Part shown: piece after piece, positions 1 to 9,193 of the stretch
Numbering within the stretch: the stretch's first letter is position 1
Layout of the letters: the number at the start of each line of letters is the position of its first letter
Assembly: GCF_026683955.1 (NCBI RefSeq)
Contig: NZ_CP113343.1
Span: 4,960,001-5,024,000 of the forward strand
Length of the DNA: 64,000 nt
Origin: Arthrobacter sp. MMS18-M83
GTDB lineage: Bacteria; Actinomycetota; Actinomycetes; Actinomycetales; Micrococcaceae
Direction of reading: 5' to 3'
The notes under the pieces: generated by a model
Told to the model about the DNA's origin: nothing
The model's input: the letters and a program-made list of their open reading frames with translations, nothing else
Databases searched by the model: none
Position numbers and translations under genes: made by a program

Positions 1-1566
1 ACAACAATGACGGCTGTCACCGCGCCCATCCCTAGCGGGGTGGACAGTATCTCCTTCGGTATCTCACTTTCCGGCAACGGCACTCTCTTCACGACGAACT
101 ACTCGTTGCAGCTTCCAGGACCCCCGCCACCGGCCGGGACCCCTTCCCAGGTGGGCTCGTGGCAGATACTCAATACGAGTATGCCAGTCAGGGACATCCA
201 CTCAACATTGCTCAGCGACGGCAGGCTCTTGCTCATCGCGGGGTCCGGCAACCAAGCCGGCGCGTTCGCTGCGGGAACGTTCCAGGCCGTGGTTTGGGAC
301 CCGAACGCCAACACGTTCACCACCGTGCCGGTGCCATATGACATGTTCTGCACCGGCCATGCGACCCTCCGCGATGGCAAGGTACTGATTGCGGGCGGAA
401 CCGCCGCGTTTCCTACGGCAGCCCAAGGCCCGACCACCTTTACCGGATCGGCGCACAGCTACTACTTCGACCCCGCGGACAACCAGTTCCATCAGGTCAC
501 GGACATGCAGGGAGGGCACTGGTACCCGACTTTGACAAAGCTGGGCAACGGCGACATCTGGTCCGCCGGAGGCCTGAACGAGAATGCTTCCGGATCGGTA
601 CTCACGGAGATGTTCAGCAGTTCTGCAATGACGTGGCTGAACAAGAACAGCGTTCCGCAAACATGGAGCTTCTGGGGTTTGTACCCGCACATGTACTTGC
701 TCAACGATGGTCGTTTGTTCTACTCGGGCGCGCACACATTCGGTAACGGACTTCCGGGATCGGGGGCATCGCTCTACAACTGGCAAACCGCCCAGATGTG
801 GGACGTTGCAGGTCTCAGAAGCAAGGACCTCCGTGACCAGGCGGGGTCGGTTCTCCTGCCGCCTGCCCAGGACCAGCGGGTGATGATCGTCGGCGGTGGC
901 AACACCCAAACCAACACCCCCGGGATCAACCTCGTGGACATCATCGACCTTAATCAGGCGAGTCCCGCATACGTTCCAGGACCCGACCTGCCAGGGCCCG
1001 GAAAGCTGTATGTGAACCTGCTCAACCTGCCCGACCGGACAGTCTTCTCCGCGGACGGCGCCCAATACAACCGCTCGGGGAATGTCAGCACTGCGGCCCT
1101 TTACCGGCCCGGCAGCAACAGTTGGCTGTCGATCGACCCGGACCCCGTCGGACGGAATTACCATTCATCGGCGATCTTGCTGCCAGATGGACGCGTGGCC
1201 GTCCTCGGCTCCAACCCGATGGATAACACCTTCGAACTCCGGATCTCCGTCTACAGCCCGCCCTACCTATTTCAGAACGGGCGCCCCGGCATTACCACGG
1301 CACCGGCTTCCGCTACCTACGGGCAGTCGTTCGGACTCCAGGTATCCGGGACCATCAAATCGGCTTCGCTCATGTCGCCGATGTCAGCGACGCATCAGAC
1401 GGACACCAACGCCAGGCTGGTCGATCTTCCCCTCACCGGAAGCGGCACTTTGATCACGGCGACCGTGCCGACCAGTTCAAACCTACTTCCACCAGGCCCC
1501 TACATGCTGACAGTGCTCGATACAAATAACGTGCCAAGCGTCGCCAGATGGGTGTGGATCTCATGA
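1..1566 (+). CDS. Copper-radical oxidase (galactose/glyoxal oxidase-like, GlxA type), 5' partial
   Basis: Secreted kelch-propeller oxidase with a C-terminal DUF1929-like domain. Counting from the ATG at position 7, the residues that build the copper site and Tyr-Cys cofactor in galactose oxidase all have candidates: Cys115 in MFCTGH, Tyr173 in HWYPTL, Tyr385-His386 in GRNYHSS and His463 in SATHQTD. Enzymes of this family oxidise primary alcohols or aldehydes to give H2O2. The frame is open back to base 1 and no signal peptide is visible, so the gene probably starts outside the window; the first 50 residues look like part of an accessory beta domain. It leads an operon with a GT2 synthase, which recalls the GlxA-CslA pair of Streptomyces. 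The family call is firm; the substrate is unknown. Confidence 0.85.
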   Translation, partial: TTMTAVTAPIPSGVDSISFGISLSGNGTLFTTNYSLQLPGPPPPAGTPSQVGSWQILNTSMPVRDIHSTLLSDGRLLLIAGSGNQAGAFAAGTFQAVVWDPNANTFTTVPVPYDMFCTGHATLRDGKVLIAGGTAAFPTAAQGPTTFTGSAHSYYFDPADNQFHQVTDMQGGHWYPTLTKLGNGDIWSAGGLNENASGSVLTEMFSSSAMTWLNKNSVPQTWSFWGLYPHMYLLNDGRLFYSGAHTFGNGLPGSGASLYNWQTAQMWDVAGLRSKDLRDQAGSVLLPPAQDQRVMIVGGGNTQTNTPGINLVDIIDLNQASPAYVPGPDLPGPGKLYVNLLNLPDRTVFSADGAQYNRSGNVSTAALYRPGSNSWLSIDPDPVGRNYHSSAILLPDGRVAVLGSNPMDNTFELRISVYSPPYLFQNGRPGITTAPASATYGQSFGLQVSGTIKSASLMSPMSATHQTDTNARLVDLPLTGSGTLITATVPTSSNLLPPGPYMLTVLDTNNVPSVARWVWIS

Positions 1567-1621
1567 ACCAAACAGCACAGTTTGCGCCAGCGGCCCATCA
1601 CAAGCTTCGCACGGAGACGCC

Positions 1622-2329
1622 ATGAAAAAGAGCTCGCCCAAGGGATTCTTCTTCTACATGAGACTCACCTTCGTCGCGATATGCAGCTTTGCCCTCGCGT
1701 CGTTGCTGGTCCATCAGCAAGCGGTCTCGGCTGCCGGGAGAGGAGAACACATCCATTCCTTGGCAACGGCGGGCCTGGCCGCGGCCGAGGTTTCCGGCGG
1801 CCCGAGCGCCTCACTCCAGGCCGGAGCAGCGCCAAACGGGCAGTCTGACAAAGGTTCCCCTGCCCATGTCCCCAGTCCACCGTCGGGCCAGAGCCCGGGC
1901 GGGCCGCCTATCGGTCCGCCGGCCGACGGCGAACGCGCGGCGGCGAACAGCAAACAGCGATCACTCGGCGACGCTGCCGCCGAGCCGAATGGCCTGGGCC
2001 TTCACACGGGAGCGTCGAACCCGGCGCCTGTCCCCCGCGGCACTGTCGCTCCTTCTCAGGTCCTGGACACCGCTTCGCAGTCACTTGGTGGATGTCTCAA
2101 GGAATACGGCGACGCCGGGCAATGCTTGCCGGTCGTGCCCCCGAGCCTCACCGGGCACCTCCAGCAAATGAAAGATGCGGGGCTGGATCCGGCCAGCATG
2201 CCGCACAACTGGTCCTGCGTCGAGGTGCGTCTGTACTTCCCGCACGGCCTCGCCGTCCGGGAGAAAGGCGTGGACCCGCAGCATCTGGACTCCAATGGTG
2301 ACGGCATTGCCTGCGGAGCCCCTGATTAG
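1622..2329 (+). CDS. Secreted excalibur-domain protein
   Basis: A 235-residue exported protein. Residues 1-37 form a basic start plus hydrophobic core ending near AVSAAG, a good Sec signal peptide. Residues 40-150 are a low-complexity Pro/Gly/Ala/Ser linker. The last 50 residues form a compact domain ending in DSNGDGIACGAPD, the DxDxDGxxC calcium-loop signature of the excalibur family. A GGAG ribosome-binding site lies before the ATG. It sits 55 bases after the oxidase gene and before the GT2 gene, so it is probably co-transcribed and acts at the cell surface. The family is usually linked to extracellular calcium binding; a specific role here is not known. Confidence 0.8.
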   Translation: MKKSSPKGFFFYMRLTFVAICSFALASLLVHQQAVSAAGRGEHIHSLATAGLAAAEVSGGPSASLQAGAAPNGQSDKGSPAHVPSPPSGQSPGGPPIGPPADGERAAANSKQRSLGDAAAEPNGLGLHTGASNPAPVPRGTVAPSQVLDTASQSLGGCLKEYGDAGQCLPVVPPSLTGHLQQMKDAGLDPASMPHNWSCVEVRLYFPHGLAVREKGVDPQHLDSNGDGIACGAPD

Positions 2330-2416
2330 AGAGCCGATTAGAACCGGGCACAGGCCCACACAGCCCAACCCCCACAGCCGCGCGGCGGCCCGCTCCTCCA
2401 TTGAATCGAGACAATC

Positions 2417-3694
2417 ATGTTCATCGATGCGATGCTCTACGGCCTCGCTACGTTCACTGCTCTGGCACTCTTTGCCATCTCCGCATCTACCTTGTGCCTT
2501 GCAACCTATGCCTGGTGGACCCCGAGAACCCAGGAATCGACCTTTTACGCCGAGCTTCGACCCACAATGCGGCACTCATTTTCACTGATCATGCCTTGCC
2601 GCCACGAAAGTGAACTTGTCATGGCGACCACCTTGGGCCATCTGCTTGCGCAGTCGCACCCGCACGTGGAAATCATCATTTCCGTTGGCGATGACGATCC
2701 TGAAACAGTCACAATCGCCCGTAAGCTCGCGGCACAGAATCCGAAGGTTGTGCGCGTAATCGTGGATACCTGCGAAGTCAAGAGCAAACCGCGCCAATTG
2801 AACTCTGCGTTACTGAAGTGCCACAACGAAATCGTGGGCGTGTTTGACGCTGAATCGATTGCCGCACCGGCCTTGCTCGTGAACATTGATAGTTGCTTTC
2901 AGGCAAACCAAGCCGATGTGGTCCAGGGAGCGGTGCAGCTGATCAACTACCGTGACACCTGGTATTCGCTTCGCAATTGTCTGGAATACTTCACCTGGTT
3001 TCGTTCCCGACTACACGCCCACGCCAACCAGGGGTTCATTCCGCTGGGCGGCAACACGGTTTTTATTAAACGTGATTTGCTTTGTGCGGTTGGCGGCTGG
3101 GATGCGAATTGTCTGGCTGAGGACTGCGATCTGGGCGTGCGGTTGTCAGTCCTCAACCGCAGGATTGTCGTGGCGTATTCACCAAGCCTGGTCACCCGGG
3201 AAGAAACTCCGGATTCCGTTCGTGCGTTGATCAAGCAACGGACCCGATGGTCTTTGGGTTTCATGCAGGTGTTTGCCAAAGGTGACTGGAAAGCTTTGCC
3301 CACCTTCCGGCAACGTGCCATCGCGTGGTGGACGCTGATGCAGCAGCACTTCATGGCCTTCGCAGGGGTGTGCATTCCCGTCGCGATTTTCACAGCCGTC
3401 TACGGAAATTTTCCGCTCGTGGTGACGGTGATTGCCTTTGTGCCGATGGTGCCAACTGTCGCGTCGATGGCGTTTGATCTATGCATGCTCAGAGAATTCG
3501 GCCGGGACCACGGCTACCGGATCCGTCTCTACGAGTATCTCCGACTGGTGGTCGGCACGCCGTTCTATCAGCTTTTGTTGGCGATCGCCGCGGTGCGCGC
3601 ATTGGCGAAGTTCCTCAGAAGTGACTTCCGGTGGGAAAAAACCGGACACTCCGGGGCCCACCTGAACTATCTGAAAGCTGCTCCCGTTGACTAG
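2417..3694 (+). CDS. Processive family-2 glycosyltransferase (CslA/cellulose-synthase-like)
   Basis: Membrane GT2 enzyme of 425 residues. An N-terminal membrane helix (about residues 8-33) precedes the catalytic domain, which shows an Asp cluster GDDD (91-94), DAE in the DxD position (144-146), the acceptor-site ED in LAEDCDLG (235-236) and QRTRW (274-278), the QxxRW motif of processive synthases. Two or three membrane helices follow (about 290-400). It probably polymerises a beta-linked polysaccharide from a UDP-sugar and extrudes it. The linked copper oxidase and GT-C enzyme fit a surface glycan that is modified after export. It is shorter than bacterial CesA and has no PilZ domain. Its 3' end overlaps the next gene by 8 bases. 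Confidence 0.85.
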   Translation: MFIDAMLYGLATFTALALFAISASTLCLATYAWWTPRTQESTFYAELRPTMRHSFSLIMPCRHESELVMATTLGHLLAQSHPHVEIIISVGDDDPETVTIARKLAAQNPKVVRVIVDTCEVKSKPRQLNSALLKCHNEIVGVFDAESIAAPALLVNIDSCFQANQADVVQGAVQLINYRDTWYSLRNCLEYFTWFRSRLHAHANQGFIPLGGNTVFIKRDLLCAVGGWDANCLAEDCDLGVRLSVLNRRIVVAYSPSLVTREETPDSVRALIKQRTRWSLGFMQVFAKGDWKALPTFRQRAIAWWTLMQQHFMAFAGVCIPVAIFTAVYGNFPLVVTVIAFVPMVPTVASMAFDLCMLREFGRDHGYRIRLYEYLRLVVGTPFYQLLLAIAAVRALAKFLRSDFRWEKTGHSGAHLNYLKAAPVD

Positions 3695-5327
3695 CGCGAC
3701 CCAGACCCCGGCTGGACGGGTTCCGACGTCGGTCCCGCGCCAGCGCCGGAGGGCTTCCGCGCTGAGGTTATGGCGCTTCCGCGGACAAGAATTTTTCCAT
3801 TCTGCGGACCGTATCGCGATTGTTCTCATAGCGGTGGGGGCCGCCGTCTTGAGCCTGTGGAACGTCACCAACGCCCCCGACTACCAGGACGACGAAGGCA
3901 CCTACACGGCTCAGGCTATCTCGACCACACAAGGCAGCTTGGCGCCATACACCTATTGGTACGACCACCCGCCGCTGGGCTGGATCCAACTGGGCGCATT
4001 GGCGTGGATCCCGCGATTGCTTGGATTTGATTCGGGGACAGAGATCGGCAACATGCGCTACGTCATGTCGATCTTCTTCGTCGCAAATTCTGTCTTCGTC
4101 TTCCTCATCGCCCGCAGGTTGCAGATCCGGATGGTGTTCTCTGTCCTGGCGGTGGCACTTTTCTGCCTGTCGCCGCTCTCCCTGGTCCTAGGGCGCCAAG
4201 TCTTCCTGGACAACGTCGGCACCCCCTGGCTCTTGCTGGCCTTCTACCTGGCACTTAGCCCCCGCCTTGCGCTCTGGACCCACGTCGGCGCCGCTCTGTG
4301 CTTCGCTGCTGCCGTGTTGTCCAAGGAAACGCTGGCCATCTTTGGGCCGGCCTTGCTGATTGCCCTAATTCACCGATCTAAGTGGATCACCCGGGCATTC
4401 TCCGTCGTGGGGTTCCTGACCGTGGGTGCCCTTGCGCTTTCCTCCTACCCACTCATCGCTTTGCTCCGAGGCGAACTGCTGGCCGGTTCGGGACACGTAT
4501 CCTTGCAGGACGCGCTCGCTTATCAGTTCTTCTCCCGATCCGGATCCGGAGCCCTCTGGGAACAGGGCTCGGGAAGGGCGCAACTAGTGGCCGGCTGGAT
4601 GTACTACGACAAATACCTCATCGTGGCTGGCCTGGTCGCCGCAGTCATCGCCTTGTTCCGACAGCGCTCACGCTGGATTGCCACAGGATTAACGCTTTTT
4701 CTGCTCCCAATCGTACTGGGCACCGGATACCTGCCCACCATGTACGTCATCGCGGCCATCCCCTTGCTGGTGTTGGCCATCGCCGTCGCCGCAGACATCC
4801 TGTGGACCGCAGCCAGACGTGCCGGGCCGTCCGGATCTATGCTGCGCCGGACCGTCAGCTTGTTCACCGCAACGTCCATGGTCGGCGGGCTGCTGGTAAT
4901 GGCCCTACCCCAATGGTTCGAACAAGATGCGACGCTGCTGGCAAGCCAGAACAACTCGGATTGGTACTCAGCTTTGGAATGGACCAAGACCAACGTGCCA
5001 CGGAACGAGACCCTGTTGGCGCCGTATTCGATGTGGCAGGACCTCAGATCCAATGGGTGGAATGGCCCATGGGAAGTAGTCGCCTTGGAAAAAATGGACC
5101 TCGACAGCGCCGTCGCGGTGCATCACCCCCACGGTTGGCGGGAGATTCAATGGGTTATCGAAGGTCCCACCGTGAAGCCGAACATCAGATACTTGAACCT
5201 CACCAACGCTGGCTTGGCCCTCGACCATTCCACGATCGTCCAGTCTTTCGGCGCGTGGCATATCCGAAAGGTCGTCACGAACCAGGAAGCAGCACCGTTG
5301 CCAGGACCCGACGGGGCTCAGCCATGA
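3687..5327 (+). CDS. GT-C fold membrane glycosyltransferase (PMT/ArnT-like)
   Basis: A 546-residue protein with about 10-12 hydrophobic helices and a C-terminal extracytoplasmic domain. The first outer loop contains YQDDEGTYTAQA, with the acidic pair typical of lipid-linked-sugar transferases in the PMT_2/GT39-GT83 group, followed by YWYDHPPLGW. Such enzymes move a sugar from a polyprenyl-phosphate carrier to a protein, lipid or glycan. The start is a TTG that overlaps the end of the GT2 gene; an internal start further in is possible because the first 35 residues are basic and unstructured. The 3' end overlaps the GtrA gene (ATGA). With GtrA it may form a lipid-linked sugar flip-and-transfer pair. 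Confidence 0.8.
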   Translation: MTSATQTPAGRVPTSVPRQRRRASALRLWRFRGQEFFHSADRIAIVLIAVGAAVLSLWNVTNAPDYQDDEGTYTAQAISTTQGSLAPYTYWYDHPPLGWIQLGALAWIPRLLGFDSGTEIGNMRYVMSIFFVANSVFVFLIARRLQIRMVFSVLAVALFCLSPLSLVLGRQVFLDNVGTPWLLLAFYLALSPRLALWTHVGAALCFAAAVLSKETLAIFGPALLIALIHRSKWITRAFSVVGFLTVGALALSSYPLIALLRGELLAGSGHVSLQDALAYQFFSRSGSGALWEQGSGRAQLVAGWMYYDKYLIVAGLVAAVIALFRQRSRWIATGLTLFLLPIVLGTGYLPTMYVIAAIPLLVLAIAVAADILWTAARRAGPSGSMLRRTVSLFTATSMVGGLLVMALPQWFEQDATLLASQNNSDWYSALEWTKTNVPRNETLLAPYSMWQDLRSNGWNGPWEVVALEKMDLDSAVAVHHPHGWREIQWVIEGPTVKPNIRYLNLTNAGLALDHSTIVQSFGAWHIRKVVTNQEAAPLPGPDGAQP

Positions 5328-5809
5328 CCCGGAATTCAGCCCAGGGGCTGATGCGCATCAGGCAAAGATTGTGCGGACGCATGCCAAAATTCGCCTTGAT
5401 CGGAGCGTTCGGCGCCGGAGTAAACGTTGCCATCATGACTGTCCTGGTAGCTTGGGGGGTCAATTATTTAATCGCGGCTCTGATCGCCACGGAAACCACC
5501 ATCGTGTCCAACTTTCTGATGCAGGAACGCTTCGTATTTGCTGGTCTGGGCCCGCTCGGGCGGTCGAAGGCAATTCGGTTCCTGCATTCATTCGGATTCA
5601 ACAACGCTGAGACCTTGGCCCGGGTACCGTTTCTCTGGTTGCTCGTGGACAAAATGGGCGTCGTGAGTCCTTTGGCGCAGCTCGGAACCCTCTCTGCGGC
5701 CTTCATCGTGCGCTACACCTTCCATTCGCGAGTGGTTTATGCCCCAACTCCCGCGGCGACGGATTGCACACCCAGCGACACAACTGCGCCCCGAGAGGTT
5801 GCGCGTTAA
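5324..5809 (+). CDS. GtrA-family membrane protein
   Basis: A 161-residue protein with four hydrophobic helices (about residues 25-45, 48-68, 90-110 and 118-138), matching the small four-helix GtrA family. Sequence marks are KFALIGAFGAGVN at the first helix and NFLMQERFVF between helices 2 and 3. Family members are thought to flip polyprenyl-phosphate-linked sugars or help related transferases. The ATG at 5324 overlaps the preceding stop (ATGA). A longer open frame runs upstream from 4382, but it lies wholly within the GT-C gene and does not look like protein. The gene ends the operon that starts with the copper oxidase. Confidence 0.85.
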   Translation: MTRNSAQGLMRIRQRLCGRMPKFALIGAFGAGVNVAIMTVLVAWGVNYLIAALIATETTIVSNFLMQERFVFAGLGPLGRSKAIRFLHSFGFNNAETLARVPFLWLLVDKMGVVSPLAQLGTLSAAFIVRYTFHSRVVYAPTPAATDCTPSDTTAPREVAR

Positions 5810-5868
5810 GTGGCCAGGAATGAGCCCGAGCACCGCCCCTTACGTTGAACCGTGGACATAGTCAACGG

Positions 5869-6468
5869 ATGAAGCAACGAATATTGGGCAGGACAGGGCG
5901 GGCAGTCTCTCTCGTGGGGCTGGGCCCGTGGCAGCTCGGTGCCGACTGGGGCAACGTGGACCCCAACGAAGCCAGGGACATTCTGGAAGCGGCAGTCAAT
6001 TCCGGCGTGACGTTTCTTGATACCGCGGATGTCTATGGCGACGGCCGGAGCGAGCAAACCATCGGCGCGTACCTCGCTGCCAACCCTGGACTGGACATCA
6101 TGGTCGCGACCAAAATCGGGCGGCGCCAGGAACAGACCCCGGAGAACTACACACTTGCCAACTCCGGCAGTGGATTGACCGTTCCCGGCGGAACCTCCAG
6201 ACGGATTGACTTCGAACAGGGCTTCAAGGCGGTGGATGAGTTCAGAAAACTAGTTCCGTCCGGCGCAACCACAGCCCAAACCGCCGTCGCCTGGATCGCA
6301 GCACAAGAGGGCGTAAGCACCGTGATTCCCGGAGCGAGGAACGGTGAGCAAGCCCGCTCCAACGCAGCATCCGCCGAGATGTTGGACCACATTGACCCGG
6401 ACTTCGAGAACAGCGTCAGGGAAATCTACGACAGGTACTTCCGCGAGACAATCCATTCGCGCTGGTAA
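5869..6468 (+). pseudogene. Aldo/keto reductase with internal deletion
   Basis: The N-terminal part is a normal aldo/keto reductase: FLDTADVYGDGRSE supplies the catalytic Asp and Tyr and MVATKIGR the Lys. After about residue 105 the sequence jumps directly to the last third of the barrel (GATTAQTAVAWIAAQ, STVIPGARN). About 110-120 residues are missing, including the catalytic His and strands 4-6. The frame is kept, so a 199-residue product could be made, but it cannot form the family's TIM barrel. The ATG at 5869 is preferred to the upstream TTG. A hairpin terminator follows at 6491. Confidence 0.75.
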
Positions 6469-6490
6469 CCTCAGGGCTAATTCGTCGAAT

Positions 6491-6506
6491 CCTCCGTCGG
6501 CGGAGG
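6491..6506 (+). terminator. Short hairpin, possible terminator
   Basis: CCTCCG-TCGG-CGGAGG is a perfect 6-bp stem with a 4-base loop, 22 bases after the aldo/keto reductase remnant and followed by GTTCTT. It could end transcription from the left. Confidence 0.5.
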
Positions 6507-6675
6507 GTTCTTACCCATGAATCCGGGAGTGCAAGGTCAGCAAGGCGAGGGGTTCACTTGAGTCTGGCGTGGGTGAGGCGGAGGCGGTGGTGGGGTCGCC
6601 CGTGGTCGGTAGCGCCGACGTGGAGGCCGATGCTGCCGGTGGCGGCGACGATCAGGACCGGCGACGGACGGTCGT

Positions 6676-7557
6676 TCATCTTTTCTCCCTGACCGCTACT
6701 TGGGCGGCGTCGCGCTGGGTGGCGGCCCAGCTGGCGAGGACTTTCAGGGCATCCTCGGAGGGGGTCCCGGGGTCTGCCGTGTAGACGTTGATGCGCAGTC
6801 CCGGGTCTGCGGGGAGTTCCAGCGCTTCAAAGCTCAGGTCCAGGTCGCCGACGATCGGGTGGTGGAGGCGCTTGCGGCCGGCGCGGTGGTACTTCACGTC
6901 GTGACGGGCCCATCGCGTGCGGAACTCCTCGCTGCGGGTGGAGAGTTCACCGATCAGGTCCGTGAGGTCCTTGTCGTACGGGTTCTTCCCGGCTGTGGAG
7001 CGCAGGACAGCGACGATGTCATCCGCCGCGCGTTCCCAGTCGGCGAAGAACTCCCGCGCTTTCGGGTTCAGGAAGGTGAAGCGCGCGCTGTTCGGCGGAG
7101 TGGGCCCCTCGACCATCATGTCCAGATAGAGGGCACGGCCCAGTTCGTTGGCGGCGAGGACATCCCCGCGGTCGTTGCGAACCCAGGCGGGTGCGGCCGT
7201 GATCGCATCGATGACACGTTGCACGCTCGGCCGCACTGTCTGCGGGCTGTGCTTGCGCCGCACCCGGGGGGAGGCGGTGGCGGCGCGGGCCAGGTCGAAA
7301 AGGTGGGCCGTTTCGGCGTCGTCGAGCTTCAACGCACGCCCGAGGGCTTCGAGGACACTGTCCGAGGCGCCGGAGAGGTTTCCGCGCTCAAGGCGTATGT
7401 AGTAGTCGATGCTCATCCCGGCGAGCATCGCGACTTCCTCGCGGCGCAGTCCGGTAACGCGCCGGTTGCCGCCGTAGACGGGTAGCCCGGCCTCATCCGG
7501 CGTGATCCTTGCCCGGCGGGAGGTCAGGAACTTCCGCACGTCCTCGCTGTGTGTCAT
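6676..7557 (-). CDS. XRE-family regulator with MmyB-like ligand domain
   Basis: A 293-residue repressor-type protein. An N-terminal helix-turn-helix (about residues 8-75; LRREEVAMLAGMSIDYYIRLE) is followed by the MmyB-like ligand-binding domain, with marks AAPAWVRNDRGDVLAANELG and the ending ALELPADPGLRINVYTADPG. Such proteins are common in actinobacteria and usually control a neighbouring oxidoreductase or efflux gene. The open frame extends 29 codons upstream, but the ATG at 7557 gives the standard N-terminus. It is divergent from the MFS pump at 7660, its likely target. Confidence 0.85.
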   Translation of the reverse strand: MTHSEDVRKFLTSRRARITPDEAGLPVYGGNRRVTGLRREEVAMLAGMSIDYYIRLERGNLSGASDSVLEALGRALKLDDAETAHLFDLARAATASPRVRRKHSPQTVRPSVQRVIDAITAAPAWVRNDRGDVLAANELGRALYLDMMVEGPTPPNSARFTFLNPKAREFFADWERAADDIVAVLRSTAGKNPYDKDLTDLIGELSTRSEEFRTRWARHDVKYHRAGRKRLHHPIVGDLDLSFEALELPADPGLRINVYTADPGTPSEDALKVLASWAATQRDAAQVAVREKR

Positions 7558-7659
7558 GGCATCCACGCTACGCCCGGTCGATCGGACGAGGGAGGCACTG
7601 GCGTTACCCGGAACGGCCGTGACTCCCGGCCGGCAAGGAATCACGGTTGCATTGAGAGC
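7558..7659. promoter_or_regulatory. Divergent promoter region between regulator and MFS pump
   Basis: The 102 bases separating the two divergent start codons must carry both promoters and probably the regulator's operator. No clear palindrome could be assigned by eye. Confidence 0.5.
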
Positions 7660-9111
7660 ATGAAACCTGAACCTGCAACAGCCTCACATCCGGGAGCGAT
7701 CCTCGCGATCATCCTCCTCAGCTACTTCATGATCCTGCTGGACAACTCGGTCATCTTCACTGCCTTGCCGAGCCTGCAAGCGGATCTGCGGCTGAGCACC
7801 GGCGAGCTGTCCTGGGTGCAGGATGCCTACACGCTGGTCTTCGGCGGCCTGCTGCTCCTCGGAGCCCGGGCCGGAGACCTGCTCGGCCGCCGGCGGGTTT
7901 TCGTGTTCGGGCTGGTGGTGTTCTCGATCGCGTCGCTGCTGATCGGCGTCGCACCGGTTGGCTGGTGGGCGATCGCCGGCCGCGCCGTGCAGGGTATCGG
8001 GGCGGCGATCGTCGCGCCCGCCTCACTCTCCCTGCTTACCGCGAGCTTCCCGGAAGGCCGTGAGCGCACCCGGGCCGTCGCCTTGTACGGTGCCACCGCA
8101 GGGGTCGGTGCCAGCCTGGGGCTGGTCATCGGCGGGGCGCTGGCCCACTGGATCTCCTGGCGGGCCGGGTTCTTCGTCAACGTACCCATCGGCGCCGCGA
8201 TGATCGCGCTTGCGCCGCGGTTCATCCCGGAATCAGGCCGGGCCCGCGGCCGCTTCGACGCATTCGGCGCGCTCAGCGCCACGGCGGGTGTCGGCGCTCT
8301 CGTGTTTGGCATCATCAACACCGCCGACGCCGGCTGGAACTCGCTGGTCACGGTCACAGCCGTCAGTGCCGGCGTCGTGCTCCTGGTCCTGTTCGTGCTG
8401 ATCGAGCGCACGGCGGCCCAGCCGATCATGCCGCTGCGGCTGTTCGCGAGCCGCCGCCGCACCGGCGCCTATATCGCCCGCTTCCTGTACCTGGGCGCGA
8501 TGATCGGGTTCTTCTTCTTCACCACCCAGTTCCTGCAGGAAGTGCTCGGCTTCGACCCCCTGCAGGCCGGCATCGGATTCCTGCCCATGACCGCAGTGAA
8601 CTTCGCCGTCGCGATGAGCATCCCCCGGCTGGCGGGCAGGTTGCCGGGTTCCGTCCCGCTCGTGGCCGGCATCCCGGTCACCCTTGCCGGGATGTTCTGG
8701 CTCAGCCGGGTCGGTGTCGACTCCGCATACCTGACCGGGGTGGCCCTGCCGATGGTCCTCATCGGCGCGGGCCAGGGTCTCGCGTTTGCGCCCCTGACCT
8801 CCTTCGGCATCATCGGGGCCCCAGCGTCCGACGCCGGCGCGGCATCGGGCCTGGTGAACACCTTCCACCAGGTCGGCACCTGCCTCGGGCTTGGCATCGC
8901 GGTCGCGGCCGCAGCGACCGCCCCGACCGCGGGTTCCGCCGTCGCGCACCTGGCCGCCCAGATCAGCGCCGCCCTCACGACCGGCAGCATTCTCCTTCTC
9001 CTGGCCCTAGCCGTCACCGCCGTCCTCATCCTTCCCGCGGACTTGGCGGCCCGCCGCACCAGGACACCCCGGGAAGTCGCGCCGGCGCCGCAGCTCGAAA
9101 CCGCCCGCTGA
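7660..9111 (+). CDS. MFS drug efflux transporter, DHA2 (14-helix) family
   Basis: A 483-residue membrane protein with about 14 hydrophobic helices. Helix 1 and loop 1 read LLDNSVIFTALPSLQADL, followed by WVQDAYTL and GARAGDLLGRRRVF (motif A), the pattern of the DHA2/EmrB-QacA drug:proton antiporters. Motif C-like GATAGVGASLGLVIGG lies in helix 5. The frame is open for 37 codons upstream of the chosen ATG at 7660, but those codons read through the divergent promoter. The pump probably exports a toxic organic compound sensed by the divergent regulator. The substrate cannot be read from the sequence. Confidence 0.88.
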   Translation: MKPEPATASHPGAILAIILLSYFMILLDNSVIFTALPSLQADLRLSTGELSWVQDAYTLVFGGLLLLGARAGDLLGRRRVFVFGLVVFSIASLLIGVAPVGWWAIAGRAVQGIGAAIVAPASLSLLTASFPEGRERTRAVALYGATAGVGASLGLVIGGALAHWISWRAGFFVNVPIGAAMIALAPRFIPESGRARGRFDAFGALSATAGVGALVFGIINTADAGWNSLVTVTAVSAGVVLLVLFVLIERTAAQPIMPLRLFASRRRTGAYIARFLYLGAMIGFFFFTTQFLQEVLGFDPLQAGIGFLPMTAVNFAVAMSIPRLAGRLPGSVPLVAGIPVTLAGMFWLSRVGVDSAYLTGVALPMVLIGAGQGLAFAPLTSFGIIGAPASDAGAASGLVNTFHQVGTCLGLGIAVAAAATAPTAGSAVAHLAAQISAALTTGSILLLLALAVTAVLILPADLAARRTRTPREVAPAPQLETAR

Positions 9112-9193
9112 ACCTCCCGGCCACCCGCTTCAAGGGGGTACTGACGTGCACTCCCACAACCCCGCACATCTGCATACCGTGAAAGGCATGGAC

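Noticed and set aside
4382-5323. Upstream extension of the GtrA frame
   Set aside because: It lies wholly inside the GT-C gene and is Arg/Pro-rich; the ATGA-coupled start at 5324 gives the normal GtrA length.
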